From contig OY720348.1 in the NCBI GenBank assembly GCA_963082975.1, positions 73,433,719 to 73,497,718 of the forward strand: 64,000 nucleotides of DNA, read 5' to 3'. Under the pieces are notes generated by a model. That model did not search any database and was not told the origin of the DNA. It worked only from the letters and a program-made list of their open reading frames with translations. Each line of letters begins with the position of its first letter. Within the stretch, counting starts at the first letter, position 1. The stretch is from Labia minor (taxonomy: Eukaryota > Arthropoda > Insecta > Dermaptera > Spongiphoridae). Shown here in pieces: positions 12,515 through 24,827 of the stretch. The position numbers and the translations under genes were made by a program.

Positions 12515-15500
12515 TTAAAATTAATTTGAAATATGACCAGAAATACATAACCATTTCTGATAAGGAATTTTTTAGTAACATCTCAAGAATAAAAAATTCA
12601 ACAAGTTGATAAAACTTAATTAAAAATTTTTATAATGAAAATATTATATCCCATTGGACACCCATTTTACAATAAAATCAAAAAGGAGAGTTAGAGAAAA
12701 GAACCCAAAAACTTTAGGGACTCTACAAATATGAATACGGACTTGATTTTTACCTTATTTTTGTACCTCCGATCCTGTAAAATAACAACGCCTTTAACAA
12801 TCACCAGCATTTTTCAATATATTCAAGTATTCTAGAAAATTTAACTTATATATTTCAATGAAAAATAAATAAAATAATTAACTGATTTTATTTAAAAATA
12901 AATTCAATTTTTAAAAAATATTAGATTCTGATTCTCGTAAACATAACGAATTGTTGAATGAATGTTCATTAAATTCAGCAAAGGTATTTAATCCAAAAGT
13001 AATTATTTCAATTAAAAAATAAATATCGACACACCGTCTATGCCTTTTTATATATTCATTTCATCTATCGTCTCTATTTGCTTATGGTTGGTAATATTTG
13101 TGGGTGTGGGCCCTTTCTTTTATTTGCCATCTTGAATGAAAATTCTTTGAAGGACCCTAAGGAAACAGCTAGGAAACAAGGAGAATTTTCAACAAAATAG
13201 AACCAATTGAATAATTCAGATCAAAACGTATGGCTATCTGGAAATTTCGAAAAAGATATTTTTAAATATGTCTTCTTCTTCCTAGCATTTGTCCCATGCA
13301 GGGACTGCTGCTTTGGACAGCCTCCTCCATTTTAGTCTGAGGAGGTCCTGTTCATCTGGGATGTGAACTTGAAGAAAATCTATAGTCTACTATCAGAAAA
13401 TGGGAAGGATTTTTAATATTGAATTGACGGGATTTGGGATAGGATTAGGGTTTGGGACACGACTTCCTCCATGGAAGGTGAGGAAAAGTCGTGGCTTGCG
13501 TGAGCAGGGTTGCTTCCCTGAAGTGGACCTCTCTCTATCGGGGTCATAGAGAGGCTCCACCCGCTACTCATGAGGTTAGGGAACAATTTTATTGAAAATT
13601 TTGCTTTTGTTAGTCTCAAACACTGGACTCCTGGTTTGCTTGATAGATGCGCTACCAGTTTAGCTATCCTGCTCCCTAATGTTTTTTTTTTAAATAAGTA
13701 TTATGTCATATTTATTAATAATGATTGCCATTACGAATAATATTTATTAGTTAAGAATTGCAAAACCATTCATTTATCACAGATAATTAATTTTAGATTC
13801 TTTTTTAATAAAACAAACAAAAAACTGTTTTTATTTTTCATTCTTCTATTGTACTAATATAATATTTCAAACTTTTAACAAAATAAGCAGCTTTCAAGAT
13901 TATTTCTTCTTCCAAATGTCCAACTCAAAATAAAAAAAAAAAAAAATTTCCAATATAATTATAAAGATATTATTTTGAATCTTGATATGGTATATATAAA
14001 AATATTAGGTATATCATCCTAATATTTAAAGCGGTTTTTTGGATTGATATATGTTCGAAATAATTGAAAATAATCTGATTTATACCAAAATATTATTAAT
14101 TTGGATATTTATCTAATGAGAAAATAAATATTTTTCAGTTGGTAAATGAAGCTGCCAAATGTCGATATCGAAGTGGAAATCAGTTCGATTGTGGTAGTTT
14201 GACAGTTCGTGCTCCATGTGGGGCCGTTGGTCATGGAGCCATCTATCACTCGCAAAGCCCCGAAGCATATTTTGCACATACACCTGGCTTAAAAGTAATC
14301 ATCTTGTACCATATGATTTTCTACAAATAAAAAAAAAAACAAAAAAAGAAAAAAAAATGTAAATCTATAAATTTCAGGTAGTTATTCCTCGAGGCCCATA
14401 TAAAGCCAAAGGGTTGCTTTTAAGTTGTATTAAAGATAAAGATCCATGTATTTTCTTAGAACCTAAAATTCTATATCGTTCTGCTGTCGAGGATGTTCCA
14501 ATAGAAGACTATTATAATCCGTTAGGCAAAGCTGATATTCTTTTAGAAGGTAGACCATTAAATAAATGAATTCCATATCTCTCTCTAATAAATAATAACT
14601 TAAAGATAATTGAATGTATTAATTTAATTAATAATCATAAATTCATTTTATATTTATTTAAAACAATTTACGATAATTTCAATGATCAATATAATAAATT
14701 AACTGATAATATATAGGATCCAAAATGAATATTAAAAAAAAAATAATATCAATGACCTCTTAACAATTATAATAGCTATATTTAAAAAAATATTTCTGAA
14801 CTTAAATCTACTTAATTAACAATAAGTTTTTTATTTATTATTAAGTTAAATAAATGTTTACATGATAATAATATTAATAAAAAAGTAATGAAAAATTATA
14901 CTTAGTATTATTTTTGAAAAAATTGAATATAATTCCATTTTTATTTATTTAATTTTTTTTTCCTAGGAGATGCTGTTACATTAATTGGATGGGGAACACA
15001 AGTTCATGTTCTTCACGAAGTTGCAGAAATGGCTAAAGAACAATTAAATATTAATTGCGAATTAATTGACTTGGTATCGATTTTACCCTGGGATCAAGAT
15101 ACGATTTGTAAAGTACGTATTTTATTTATATAAAGAAAATAAAATCAATAGGTATATTAGTATATTTTATAAACTAGATAAATAAAAAAAATAGATATTA
15201 TAACTTTAAATCTCAAGTCATGGGGACTGAAGAATGAAATAGATATTAATAATTATATATTTTATAATTCCGAAGAGTCATTCATCACTAATATAATGTT
15301 AAAAAGTGATTTATTAGTTTGATAAAAAAAAGAGTATAATTCGTTCGATACAGCTTAAGTAGAATATTAAAGTAAACATATAAATATCAATAATTTGTAT
15401 TTTTAATCTCTTAAAATAAAAAATAAAATATTTCTAATATTTATTTTAGTATTTTTATTTTTAATTGACATTTTTATTTTTTTATTTATTAAATTAGTCG

Positions 15501-15786
15501 GTGAAAAAAACCGGGCGTGTTTTAATTGCACATGAAGCTCCTTTAACTGGAGGCTTTGCTTCAGAAATTGCTTCCACAATTCAGGTAATTAAAAATATTA
15601 TAAAAATAGCTCTAGAAAACTAATTATCTATTTTTATTTTTGTAGGATAAATGCTTTTTACATTTGGAAGCACCTATAAAAAGAGTAACCGGATTTGATA
15701 CCCCATTTCCACACGTGTTTGAACCATTTTATCTGCCTGATAAATGGCGTTGTTTAGAAGCGATTAAGCAACTTATCAATTATTAA
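8725..15786 (+). CDS. BCKDHB: Branched-chain 2-oxo acid dehydrogenase E1 component, beta subunit (mitochondrial)
   Basis: Exons: 8725-8827, 8911-8988, 9240-9442, 14139-14294, 14378-14549, 14967-15112, 15498-15584, 15646-15786; 361 aa, all junctions GT-AG and in frame. With the alpha subunit this protein forms the thiamine-diphosphate E1 that decarboxylates the 2-oxo acids of leucine, isoleucine and valine in the mitochondrial matrix. Family signatures run in order: [103 protein letters not shown] and [17 protein letters not shown]. The first roughly 30 residues are basic, hydroxylated and nearly free of acidic residues, as in a matrix-targeting peptide. Length is close to the usual 370-392 aa. 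Intron 3 (4.7 kb) is swollen by a Helitron and a 1.12-kb repeat. AATAAA follows at 15807. Confidence 0.97.
9015..9066. repeat. Microsatellite (CTAT)n followed by (TA)n
   Basis: A CTAT tetranucleotide run in BCKDHB intron 2 grades directly into a TA dinucleotide run. It is likely length-polymorphic. Confidence 0.95.
11069..11134 (+). repeat. tRNA-like (SINE-type) segment inside the Helitron
   Basis: The segment has an A-box-like GGGTGAACCGTCTAAGGCG and a B-box-like GTTCGAAACTC about 40 bases apart, then a run of T. The TCTAAGGCG part resembles a leucine- or serine-type tRNA D-arm. The arms do not fold into a full cloverleaf, so this is a tRNA-derived SINE head or relic, not a functional tRNA gene. 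Confidence 0.4.
11865..12405 (+). pseudogene. 3' fragment of a non-LTR retrotransposon reverse transcriptase
   Basis: Plus-strand frames read, with shifts and stops, [15 protein letters not shown] (the conserved segment after the catalytic motif of LINE RTs). They continue [50 protein letters not shown] and a [14 protein letters not shown] tail. This order is typical of the RT thumb and C-terminus of jockey/CR1/I-type LINEs. Nothing 5' of this is present, so it is a truncated relic held inside the Helitron. Confidence 0.75.
12553..13673 (-). repeat. 1.12-kb dispersed repeat, copy A
   Basis: This block is nearly identical to 36142-37265. Reading both copies I see about four substitutions (for example TAGTAACAT versus TAATAACAT) and one 3-base CTT length change. 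Flanks differ at both ends. The right end carries a minus-strand tRNA-like head, so the element probably reads leftwards. No terminal inverted repeats and no target duplication were found. It lies in BCKDHB intron 3, 73 bp after the Helitron. Confidence 0.95.
13600..13673 (-). repeat. tRNA-like head of the 1.12-kb repeat (copy A)
   Basis: On the minus strand AGGATAGCTAAACTGGTAGCGC resembles a pol III A box (TAGCTAAACTGG core), and AGTGTTTGAGACTA about 45 bases on resembles a degenerate B box. This suggests a tRNA-derived SINE-type promoter. The same sequence is at 37192-37265 and a decayed part near 36090. Confidence 0.5.
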
Positions 15787-16241
15787 TAGAAAATAGAAAA
15801 TCTGAAAATAAAATGAATTTATGAAAACAAACAAATTACTTAATTTATAACTTTAGAAAGTGTTATAAGGAAAATATAAATAAGATAAATAAAATAACTT
15901 TTTTAATTTAATATAAAAATTGTAAATACAAGAATATTTTATTATATAATAAATCAGATTCTCCAATTTGTCGTCATTTTTAAAATAACTTTCTTTTCCA
16001 TTAATATATATATATACAATATACACTAATATACTTTTACAAAAGTGTATTATATTTACAATCCATTACCATGTACCTGATAATACAAACCCTTAAAGAT
16101 ACATATACACTATATAAATATAAGTATATATTATTTTAATTCTCTATAATAATTAATTTTGAATGTTTGGTTCTTCTGATTTATTATTATTCGCTGTAAT
16201 AAAAATCAATTATAGAATGAATAATTAATAATTGAAATTAT
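15787..16241. other. Short convergent intergenic region (BCKDHB / CEP290)
   Basis: 455 bases separate the stop codons of the two tail-to-tail genes. The region is AT-rich with polyadenylation-like AATAAA at 15807 for BCKDHB. No further gene was seen. Confidence 0.7.
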
Positions 16242-19200
16242 TTAAATTTTACATCGATTACCAAGAATATATTGTAAATGTTTCTTTTCGGTTTGTAAAC
16301 GATTAATATGTTTTTCTAATAAAGAATTCTTTTTTGTTAAGTCCATAATTTCTTGTTTTTTATCTCTTAAAAGTAATTTTAGAGATTCTAAATATTTTTG
16401 ATGTTTTTTTTTATCTAACCAATTTGTAAATGCAGCTTCACACTAAAAAATAAATTAATTTATATTTAAGTTTAATCAATGGGTTGTTAAACAAATATTA
16501 AGATTTTCTTTTTTGGAACAATTCTTCGATTTTTAATTTTTTTTTTTTGTTAAGCCTTATAAATTACTCAAAATATACTAAAAATTTAATCTGATGAATA
16601 ATACAACTTCCTATAAAAGAAACTTGTTATAAAACAAAAATAAAAATATTTTAAAAAAACTTTCCAATTTTAATTTAAATATAAATAAATTAATACATTT
16701 TACTTGTGGAATTTAACTCTTACAATACAATTTTAATTTGGCTCTCGTATGTTTTTTTGTTAATATTTATTATTATTTATTATTAGATTAATTATAAGTG
16801 TTGAATGGTTGATTTATATGAAAATGAACCTGATTTTTTCGGGCCTTGACTTTTACAAATTCCTCCAGATAATCTTGTTTTAACTGATTTAATTGTGTTG
16901 TTAAATTTTTCACTTCTTGTTGAAGATGCTTTTTAATTAAATTAAATTTTTCTTCTTTTGTAACAAATATACGTTCCCTAAAGTAACAACAAAAATATTA
17001 AAAGTTTATTGATAATATTAAAATAAATACGTGAAAATATATTAATACAATTGGCTCTCGTTCGTTTTGCTTACATATGATTACATAGGATTACTTACAT
17101 ATGATGTAAACGATTTTGTAAAATTGTATTTCTTTCATTTAAATGATCATTTTTTAAAGTAAGAGTAGAAAGTTCACTATTCATTTGTAATGTTTTTGCC
17201 TTATATTCTTCTAATTCCAAATTATTATTATCTTCCATAAAAACTTCAGCTTTCAAATTATTCTAGAATTAATATTATTAATTATAATGTGTATCAAAAG
17301 TATATTTTATTATTTTGATGAATTTACCTTTAAGCATTTAACTTTATTTGTGTTTATTGAAGTATCAACAGTTTTTATAAATTTTTTTGTTATTTTTTTT
17401 TTCGTATCAAAATCTGATAATTTTTCGGTCAATGATACAATTTCAGATTTATAGGCTTGATTTCTAAAAAATAAATGATAAATATTATCCATTAGTTTTT
17501 AATTGATGATGAAATAAATTAATCATTTTATTTTTACTCTTTCTGTAATAATTCACAATCAAAGTTTTTTGTTTCAAAGAGAGATTTTAATTTTTCCAAT
17601 TCTTCGAGTGAGTTAACCAATTGATTTTTTAGAGATTTTTTATCATTTATCAAAATTTCCATTTCATCCTCTAAATTATTTATTCTTGAGAGACATTCCA
17701 GAATCTCTTTTGAATTTGGAGAAGCCGTTTGGGATAACTCTTTGTACTTTTCTAATAGTTTTTGAATACTTTCTTGCTTTGTTTTTAAAATCATATGTAA
17801 TCCTTCTTGTTCTTTCGCTATTGTCATTTTATACATTTGAAAATTATTTTGAATCAATATTAATTCATCATTCAATTTATATATTTCGTCGTTTTTTATT
17901 TTTATTGTATATAATATTTTCATTAGAATTTCCTTGAAAAAAAATGAATACTAATAAATTATATAAGTCTTAATAATTCCTATTTCATGAATAGAAATAA
18001 ATTACATTTATATTCTTGTTTGAAATTGATATATCGGCATCTGAAAATATTTTATAATCTTCATTGAATTGTTTTAAAATATTTTGAAATATGATTATAA
18101 CATTTTGTTTCTCTCTTAATTTATCATGAGATTCCCTTAATTTATTTTTAAGCCCTTCTTTTTCTTGTGATAAATTAAAAATAATTTTCCCTAAATCCTT
18201 TAAAGGTATCATTTGAATTAATGAAGTAAATTCATTTCTTAATTTTGATAATTCATCAATAACGCCTTGGATGATGTTACTTTGCTCGTTTAGATATTTA
18301 TTTTGTGTTTCACTCTTAAAAAAAATAAAATAAATTAAAAATATAAAAATAACATTAAATAAAAACATAAAACTCACATGTTTTATTTCTTTTGAAACTA
18401 AATTTTGATAATTGGAAATTAATGAATTATATTTTTTTATTTGTTCATCTAATTGAAAAGTTTGTAAAAGATCTTTTTGGCAAATTTCTTTTTTGTAATT
18501 TTCCATTTCAAGAAAATCCTTTGAATCAACTTGAATTGATTGATTGTAGACATCTTTAGTTTTAATTGGTTTTTTATTTGTTTCGATTATTTTTACATCA
18601 GTTCTATAAATTAAAAATTATTATTTATAATATTAAGTAAGTTATTATTTTATCAAAATTTAACCTTAACTTACTCGATATTTTTATTATATAATTTCAT
18701 TTTTATAACTAAATCTTTTATAATCGTTTCATTAGATTTAATCATTCTTTCATTAATCAAAGTTTCTAAAATTATATCCAATGAGTAAACAATGGGTGAT
18801 AGAATTTTTTTATCTAAAAATAATAGTTACAAAGTTACTGGAAGTAAATTCAATTAAAAATTTGAAGTTATTTTATAAATTATAATATACTTAAATTTAA
18901 GTTTTGTATACACTTACTTTCATTTAATTTAAATTCATTCATAATTTTGCGAATTTCTGAAATAAAATTATGATATTTAGAATCATCTTTGATATAAATT
19001 ATGTTTGGTTTTTCAATTGATTGTGTTGTTTCGGTAGTTTTATCAATTTTAATTTTTGCTTGATATTTTTGTTTAAGATTTTCTGAAAAAATATTATCAA
19101 AAATGACTTAATATATATAAAAGTTGATTCATTTATAATAATAATAATTTATGTTTATTATTAATAATAATATAATATACCTTCGATTTTGGTTACAATT

Positions 19201-22200
19201 GGAGGAATATCAGTTATTTGGAGATTTACAACCGTCAGTTGTTTTTTAATTAATTCCTTTAAAAAATTAAACAAACATGATTATTTAAAATATAAATTTA
19301 CAATATTTTTTATATAATATTATATTTTACCTGATTATTTAATTCATTTGTTTGTTTGGTTTCAGTTTTTATCAGATTTTCATTTGTATTAGTTCTAAAA
19401 GAAATTGAAATTAGTAATTCTCGTATTAAATCCATAAGATATATATGTTTAAGATTACTTGTCATTTAAATTAGATATTACTTCTTGAAGATTTTTTTCT
19501 TTTAATTTAAGTTCTTGTTTTAATTTTTTAATATCAAGAACAGCTTCTGATAAACCATACTCTCCAGTTTCATACTCTCTAAGTTGAATGATTAGTTCAC
19601 TTATCTAAAATATAAATTAATTAAATTGGTAAAATAAATAAAAAATGAATTTGAAAACACACTAGAAAGTAATATTGGTTTGTTTTATTAATGTGATTGT
19701 TAAAGATACATATTAAAATAATACAATAAATTAATACTTGTTCGCTTTTATTTGATGCATCTTCTTCAGCTTGAATAAGTTTCTCTTTCATCAAATTTAA
19801 TTGTTCATTTAAATCACGAATGATTGTTCTTTGTTGAGATGAACTATTAAAATCCCTAAAATTAAAAATAACAATATAATATATATAATCACCTAAGATG
19901 CTTTTCTTTCATAATCTATTTTTTTCAAAATATTAATGAAAAATACTACAAACTTAGGTGTTTATATAATTTAATTTAATTCAAAATAATTTTTCTCTTT
20001 AAATTAATTTAAAAATAAAAAATAATATTAAAAGTTTCATTTTTAGACTATACTATATATTATTATAGTGCCCCTCTCCCTTCCATCTTAAAAAATAGAA
20101 ATACTTCTCCTCCCCTACTAAAGAAATAAAGAGAAGTACAATTACATATTTTCTTCAAATTGATCCAAACTAGATTTGATAAGATGTAAATCAAAGGATG
20201 TTTTCGAGAGTAGTTGCATCAATTCTAATATTTGATCTTCTCTTTTCGATAATTTCTGAAATAATTTACAGCACATAATAAATTTCATTTATAATACAAA
20301 TATAATTATTTACTTGCGATAAAATTTCGAATTTATTTTTTTTATTTTTAATATCGATATTATCTGTATTAAAATATAAATCTTGTATATTAATAATTTG
20401 AGCATTTAAGGAGTTTATTTCCTGTTCTTTTTCAGTAATTAATTCCTAAAATAGAAAAATTAAATTATAAAATTTCAAGAAAAAGAAAAAATTAATAAAT
20501 TATAATAAAATAATTAAACATACTTTCCATTTTTCAATTCTGAAATTCAGTTGTTTAGTAAATTCATCTAATTGTTTGTCTCGTATATTTTGTTGTTTCA
20601 CTAAATCTGATATGAATTTTCTCAAAGAAAGATTTTCAACATCTTTTTCTTTTAATTTTTCTGAAATGAATAAAAAATCATGGGAATAAATTTATCGAAA
20701 TAAATATAAACCTAATTTAATTTAACATTGTTATTCTTAAACATCCATGATAAATTATATTTAAAAACATCAATTAAATTTCATGAATTATTTTATGATT
20801 TTAAAGATACCAGAATGGTTAAGGTATTCTATTTAAATAATGACAATAGAAGATGGTCAAAAACATTTTAAAAAAATATTCAAATTCATTTTATTTTAAA
20901 ATAGAATATTATTTCATTTTGTGGTGAGATTGTTATCATTCCTTCAAAAGAAGAAAATCCGGCTGAATGGTCTTTATTTAACAATATTTAATTTAATTAC
21001 GATTATTAATTTGAAAAGAATTTCCTTCTAGCTACGGCTCACAATAATAATACCTTGAATATTGTTATTATTAAGTTTTAACATTTCAATAACATTTAAT
21101 AAATCGTCATAATCATGAGTGGTTGATGTCATATTTGTAGACATTTGACTAACTTGCTTCCGAAGTAATTTATTTTCATTCTCCAAGATCTGTAAAAAAA
21201 ATAAATATTTTCATTTATTAAATATTTCTCCTTCTTTAGGACTCAGCGCTCTCCTTCTTATATAAATTATAAAATTTAAAGATTTAAATTATTAATATAT
21301 AAATATAACTTAAAGATATTAACAAATTTATTACACAAATTCTTTGAATAGAAAATATTTTTCTATTATATTTTAAAGATATTTTTCATATAAGTTTAAA
21401 TATATATATAATTTTATAATAAATATAGTTGTCCTGAGATTCCAAAGATTTTTATTCAGACATATCAGATAAATATTTTTTTTAAGATTAATTTAAAATA
21501 GTGAGCTTCTATGATTTATCATTCTATCATTTAAATATTAATTTATTACAAATGTTAAATTATTATGAAAGATAATTCGTCAATGAGTCTATTATTTAAA
21601 TTGTTCTTATTAATAAAAATATTCTTTTATTAATTAATTTCACTAAATATATTTTTATATTCATATATATTTTAAATAGATTTGGGGCAAGAAACCATCT
21701 TTTTGAAATTAATACTTTCTTTAGTGATTTCTTTAATAGCGTTTATTATATAGCGGTTAATTCCATTTGAACTGAGATTTTCTCAGAATTTATTTATTAG
21801 GATTTATAAAACCATACGCTTTTTTGTGATCCATAAATATTGCATGGACTTATTTCTTTTTTTCAAAGATTTCTTTTAGGGAAGATATATTATCAGTTCA
21901 TGACTTGCCGGTAGGAATATGATAGCAAGTATAAATATATAGGTAATGATATAGATGTGATGTTCAATTTTGTAATATTATCTATTAGAAAAATATTTAA
22001 TGACAATTCTCTTATAATAATTTTAAAATTTATCGAGCATTTTTTAACTTACATCGCATTGATTCATTAATTTTTTAATTTCAAAAGCTGTTAAGAGTCT
22101 CTCTTGTTCGTAATCATTATTCGCTTCATTCTTGGCTAATTTTTTTTTCTTTATAACAAATTCATTTGTCGGCTAAAAATATATTATAATTTTATAAAAT

Positions 22201-22354
22201 AATAATATTAAACTTTATTTAACTTTTTTAATAAAGAAATATATATTTTATTAAGATAATAATTATTAGGTAATTTTAATTAATGAATATATTTGATCCA
22301 AACCTTTTCTTGTTTTATTGGTATTGGTTGTTTTTCTGATTCTATATTATCCAT
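16242..22354 (-). CDS. CEP290: Short CEP290-like ciliary transition-zone coiled-coil protein
   Basis: Nineteen exons in transcript order: 22354-22304, 22172-22053, 21189-21054, 20660-20524, 20445-20314, 20255-20146, 19855-19738, 19604-19459, 19394-19331, 19256-19181, 19082-18918, 18813-18675, 18603-18378, 18314-18006, 17932-17538, 17463-17328, 17262-17099, 16977-16830, 16442-16242. The frame closes over all 18 introns, giving 990 aa, nearly all Lys/Glu/Asn-rich coiled coil. The diagnostic segment is exon 8: REYETGEYGLSEAV followed by DIKKLKQELKLKEKNLQ (residues 277-306), matching the YESG.YGL..AV...K motif of CEP290. EKWKELITEKEQEI (exons 4-5) fits the VEEWK segment. Exon 19 (NWLDKKK, LLLRDKKQEIMDLTKK) fits the RWEEGKKWQ segment of the vertebrate C-terminal half. 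CEP290 builds the Y-links of the ciliary gate. Vertebrate proteins are about 2480 aa, so this homologue is heavily reduced. An X-box lies upstream. Confidence 0.8.
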
Positions 22355-22445
22355 ATTTCTAAGTTATAAATAAATTTAAAATAGATAAGAAATTAAACAG
22401 AACAAATGAACAAAATGTTCTTAAAGAAATTTTAGTTTTTTATTT

Positions 22446-22459
22446 GTTTCCATAGTAAC
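22446..22459 (+). promoter_or_regulatory. RFX-type X-box upstream of CEP290
   Basis: GTTTCCATAGTAAC matches the imperfect palindrome bound by RFX/DAF-19 factors (GTNRCC/RGYAAC half-sites around an AT spacer) very closely. It lies about 92-105 bases upstream of the CEP290 ATG, the usual position of X-boxes in ciliary gene promoters. RFX factors are the main activators of ciliary genes, so the site and the gene identity support each other. Function is inferred. Confidence 0.7.
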
Positions 22460-22946
22460 CAACGATTTTACTTTAACTTCCTTTAGAGGGCGTACCAATG
22501 CAGACCAAGATTTACCCCCAATTTAAGGGCTCATTGTTATTTAAAATTAAAATTTTGTAATTATTATAAGATGATGAAGTATATATTTGGAATAGTTCAT
22601 ATATTTTATAAGTTAAATGAATATGTTATTCGTGAAATTGTTATTTGTAAAATAGAGTTATTATATATATGTGGGTTTCTTGGATATGGCATATCTTTGT
22701 AATTATTCCTTACACAACACATTCACCCTGCCAGATCTTGCTCGATATATGTTCTGATCATCTTCCTCTTAAATATAAATAAATTAAATCATCTAGATCT
22801 AGACAATATATATATATATATAAATTTATAAATATGGAAAATATAAATGAATATATGAATACATTTTTCTAAATAAAATAAATATCATTCAACTTTTATC
22901 ATGGTTAATAAAATCCTCATATAATTATTAAAATCACAATCTAAAG
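22460..22946. other. Intergenic region upstream of CEP290
   Basis: No gene seen. A non-AT block at 22710-22770 (TTCACCCTGCCAGATC, then GATCATCTTCCTC) looks like a fragment of a dispersed repeat, but its family was not recognised. Confidence 0.3.
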
Positions 22947-23099
22947 CAGGGGTAGGCATAGCGGCGCCATGACGCCCTCGGACGATTTTTAATGCTCCCT
23001 CGCTGGACTTTTTTTCAATGCTTCTAAAAAAAAATTGGTAAAATGATTTTGCGCTCACGATTTTTCAGGCTCCAGTATCACCAAGTGTGCCCACTCCTG
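22947..23099. mobile_element. Small hAT-like MITE
   Basis: The left end CAGGGGTAGGCA and the right end, reverse-complemented, CAGGAGTGGGCA form imperfect 12-bp terminal inverted repeats of the CAGG-type found in hAT elements. Length is 153 bp with no coding capacity. The 8-bp flanks do not match, so the target duplication has decayed or the ends are slightly off. Confidence 0.55.
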
Positions 23100-24179
23100 T
23101 TATATTATTTCAAAAAAACACCCGACTAGTGAAAAAGGTTACATTTTGAATATCAGTTCAGTATAAATCAAATTGATTTAACGTTATTTTTGAGTGTTAT
23201 ATTTTAGAATTAATAAATATATATTTTCAATCCCTTAAATTTGGATAGAAGTTTTCAAAATTAGTATCTACCAAAATTCAGAATAATAACTACCTAACTA
23301 CATATTAATAATGACCACATATGAGACATCATTTTTAGATATGATTAAGACTTCTTTAGGTATGGAGTACACTAACGTCACTAATACAGTTAATTCAAAA
23401 ATAATTCAATCAAAACATCTTGCAGAGTGAATTTTTTTGAAAATCCTATTCATCAAAAAAACTTATATTTCTGATAGAAAAGTATATAAAGAGCATACAG
23501 AAATAAAAATACAGGCACATTTTTTGACATTTGCAAGAAAACAGGACATAAATTGGGTTTTCATTAAATCTAAAATTTTTGTTTTTTTCTTGATATTTGA
23601 AGTTAACAAAAAACTCATTAAAATATCATGTTTTAAGACTAAATGAAAAAACTTTTGTTTGTGAGACATGTTTGAAAAAAATATTTAAATTAAATTATTA
23701 TAAAAATCAAATGACCTGAAATAAGAATGAAACAATTATTTATATAAATAATTCAGATTAAAATTTTATTTATATCTTAATTATGTGGTTTTTTTTTAAT
23801 TCCAAAGTGTGTGTGTCCTTCTCTTCTCCACAGAAAAGTTGGAATAATACAAAAATTTCGATTATAATAAATTTTTTAATATATAGTTTAAAAATATAAA
23901 AACTTAATTTATAGTGATTTAACTTTATACTAGTGATAAACATTTAATTTTCAAATAATTTCATATTTTTTTTTCTTATATTTTAACAACTAATTTCATC
24001 ATTAAGTTACAGATTAAAGATAGAGATTGAAGTGCATTGAATAACAAATATTTTATTATATATTATATATGCCAACAAAGCACAATATACTTATACTTTT
24101 TAAATTATTAAAAATTATATTTTAATATTTTATTATGATTTTATTTTTTTTGATATTAAATAATTTATATTTAATAAAT
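23100..24179. other. Intergenic AT-rich region
   Basis: Nothing gene-like. Overlapping frames at 23437-23669 on both strands are AT-rich and lack domain character. Confidence 0.5.
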
Positions 24180-24335
24180 CCGCTGGGGAGATTCGCTGAA
24201 CTTCAAAAACAAAGAGAGACCAAAGGAGGGTGATTATACACTGGACGACGCTGGCAAAGGACAGAAGCGAATGGCGTAGGAGTTGGGACCTGCGTGCACC
24301 AAACAGAAGAACAGATCGACTAAGTAACTAAGTAT
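24180..24335 (+). pseudogene. LINE 3' tail fragment
   Basis: Plus-strand frames read RWGDSL and, one shift later, LAKDRSEWRRSW, the C-terminal RW..D ... DR..WR pattern that ends many non-LTR reverse transcriptases. Frames are broken and only about 150 bases are recognisable. The block is much richer in GC than its flanks. Confidence 0.45.
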
Positions 24336-24595
24336 ATTTAATTAAATACCTATATGTTTCTTTTAAATACTAATAATATATCATATCTGTTAACTTAAAT
24401 GTTTATATTTATCATTTTATTAAAAATAAAGGATATATTTTAATTCAAAGATAACACTTATTATTTTTAGTGTCAGTTTAATTTCAAAGTTTAAAATTTA
24501 TATCAAATATATCAATTGGAAGCATTACTTTAAAAAAAAAATAATTGTGACATTTTATTATATATTTGTATTAATATATATATATATAATATATA

Positions 24596-24825
24596 CAGTG
24601 ATGTATTGGTAAAATAAAAAGTAAGGGAACGCATAGTGGGAGCAAAAAAAAGTCCTATTTTTAGCAAACTATTTTTTTTCGTATTTATTTTTTCTTATAC
24701 TTACTATACAAAATATTAACGAATACAAAAAAGAAATTCTAACAGTAGATTTATGTGGGAGTTGTCGGGACATGAAAAAGTACTGGAACGCGTTCCGGTT
24801 CTGAAAAAAGGTCCCAATACACCAC

Positions 24826-24827
<2 letters not shown>
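24596..24827. mobile_element. hAT-like MITE with 8-bp target duplication
   Basis: The ends CAGTGATGTATTGG and, reverse-complemented from the right, CAGTGGTGTATTGG are terminal inverted repeats of hAT type. Both flanks read AATATATA (24588-24595 and 24828-24835), an 8-bp duplication as expected, although that sequence is low-complexity. Length is 232 bp with no coding frame. Confidence 0.75.

Noticed and set aside
17985..18506. Single 173-codon frame spanning two CEP290 exons
   Set aside because: The middle reads through an intron (MFLFNVIFIFLIYFIFF-like AT-coded stretch); splicing at 18378/18314 gives continuous coiled coil.
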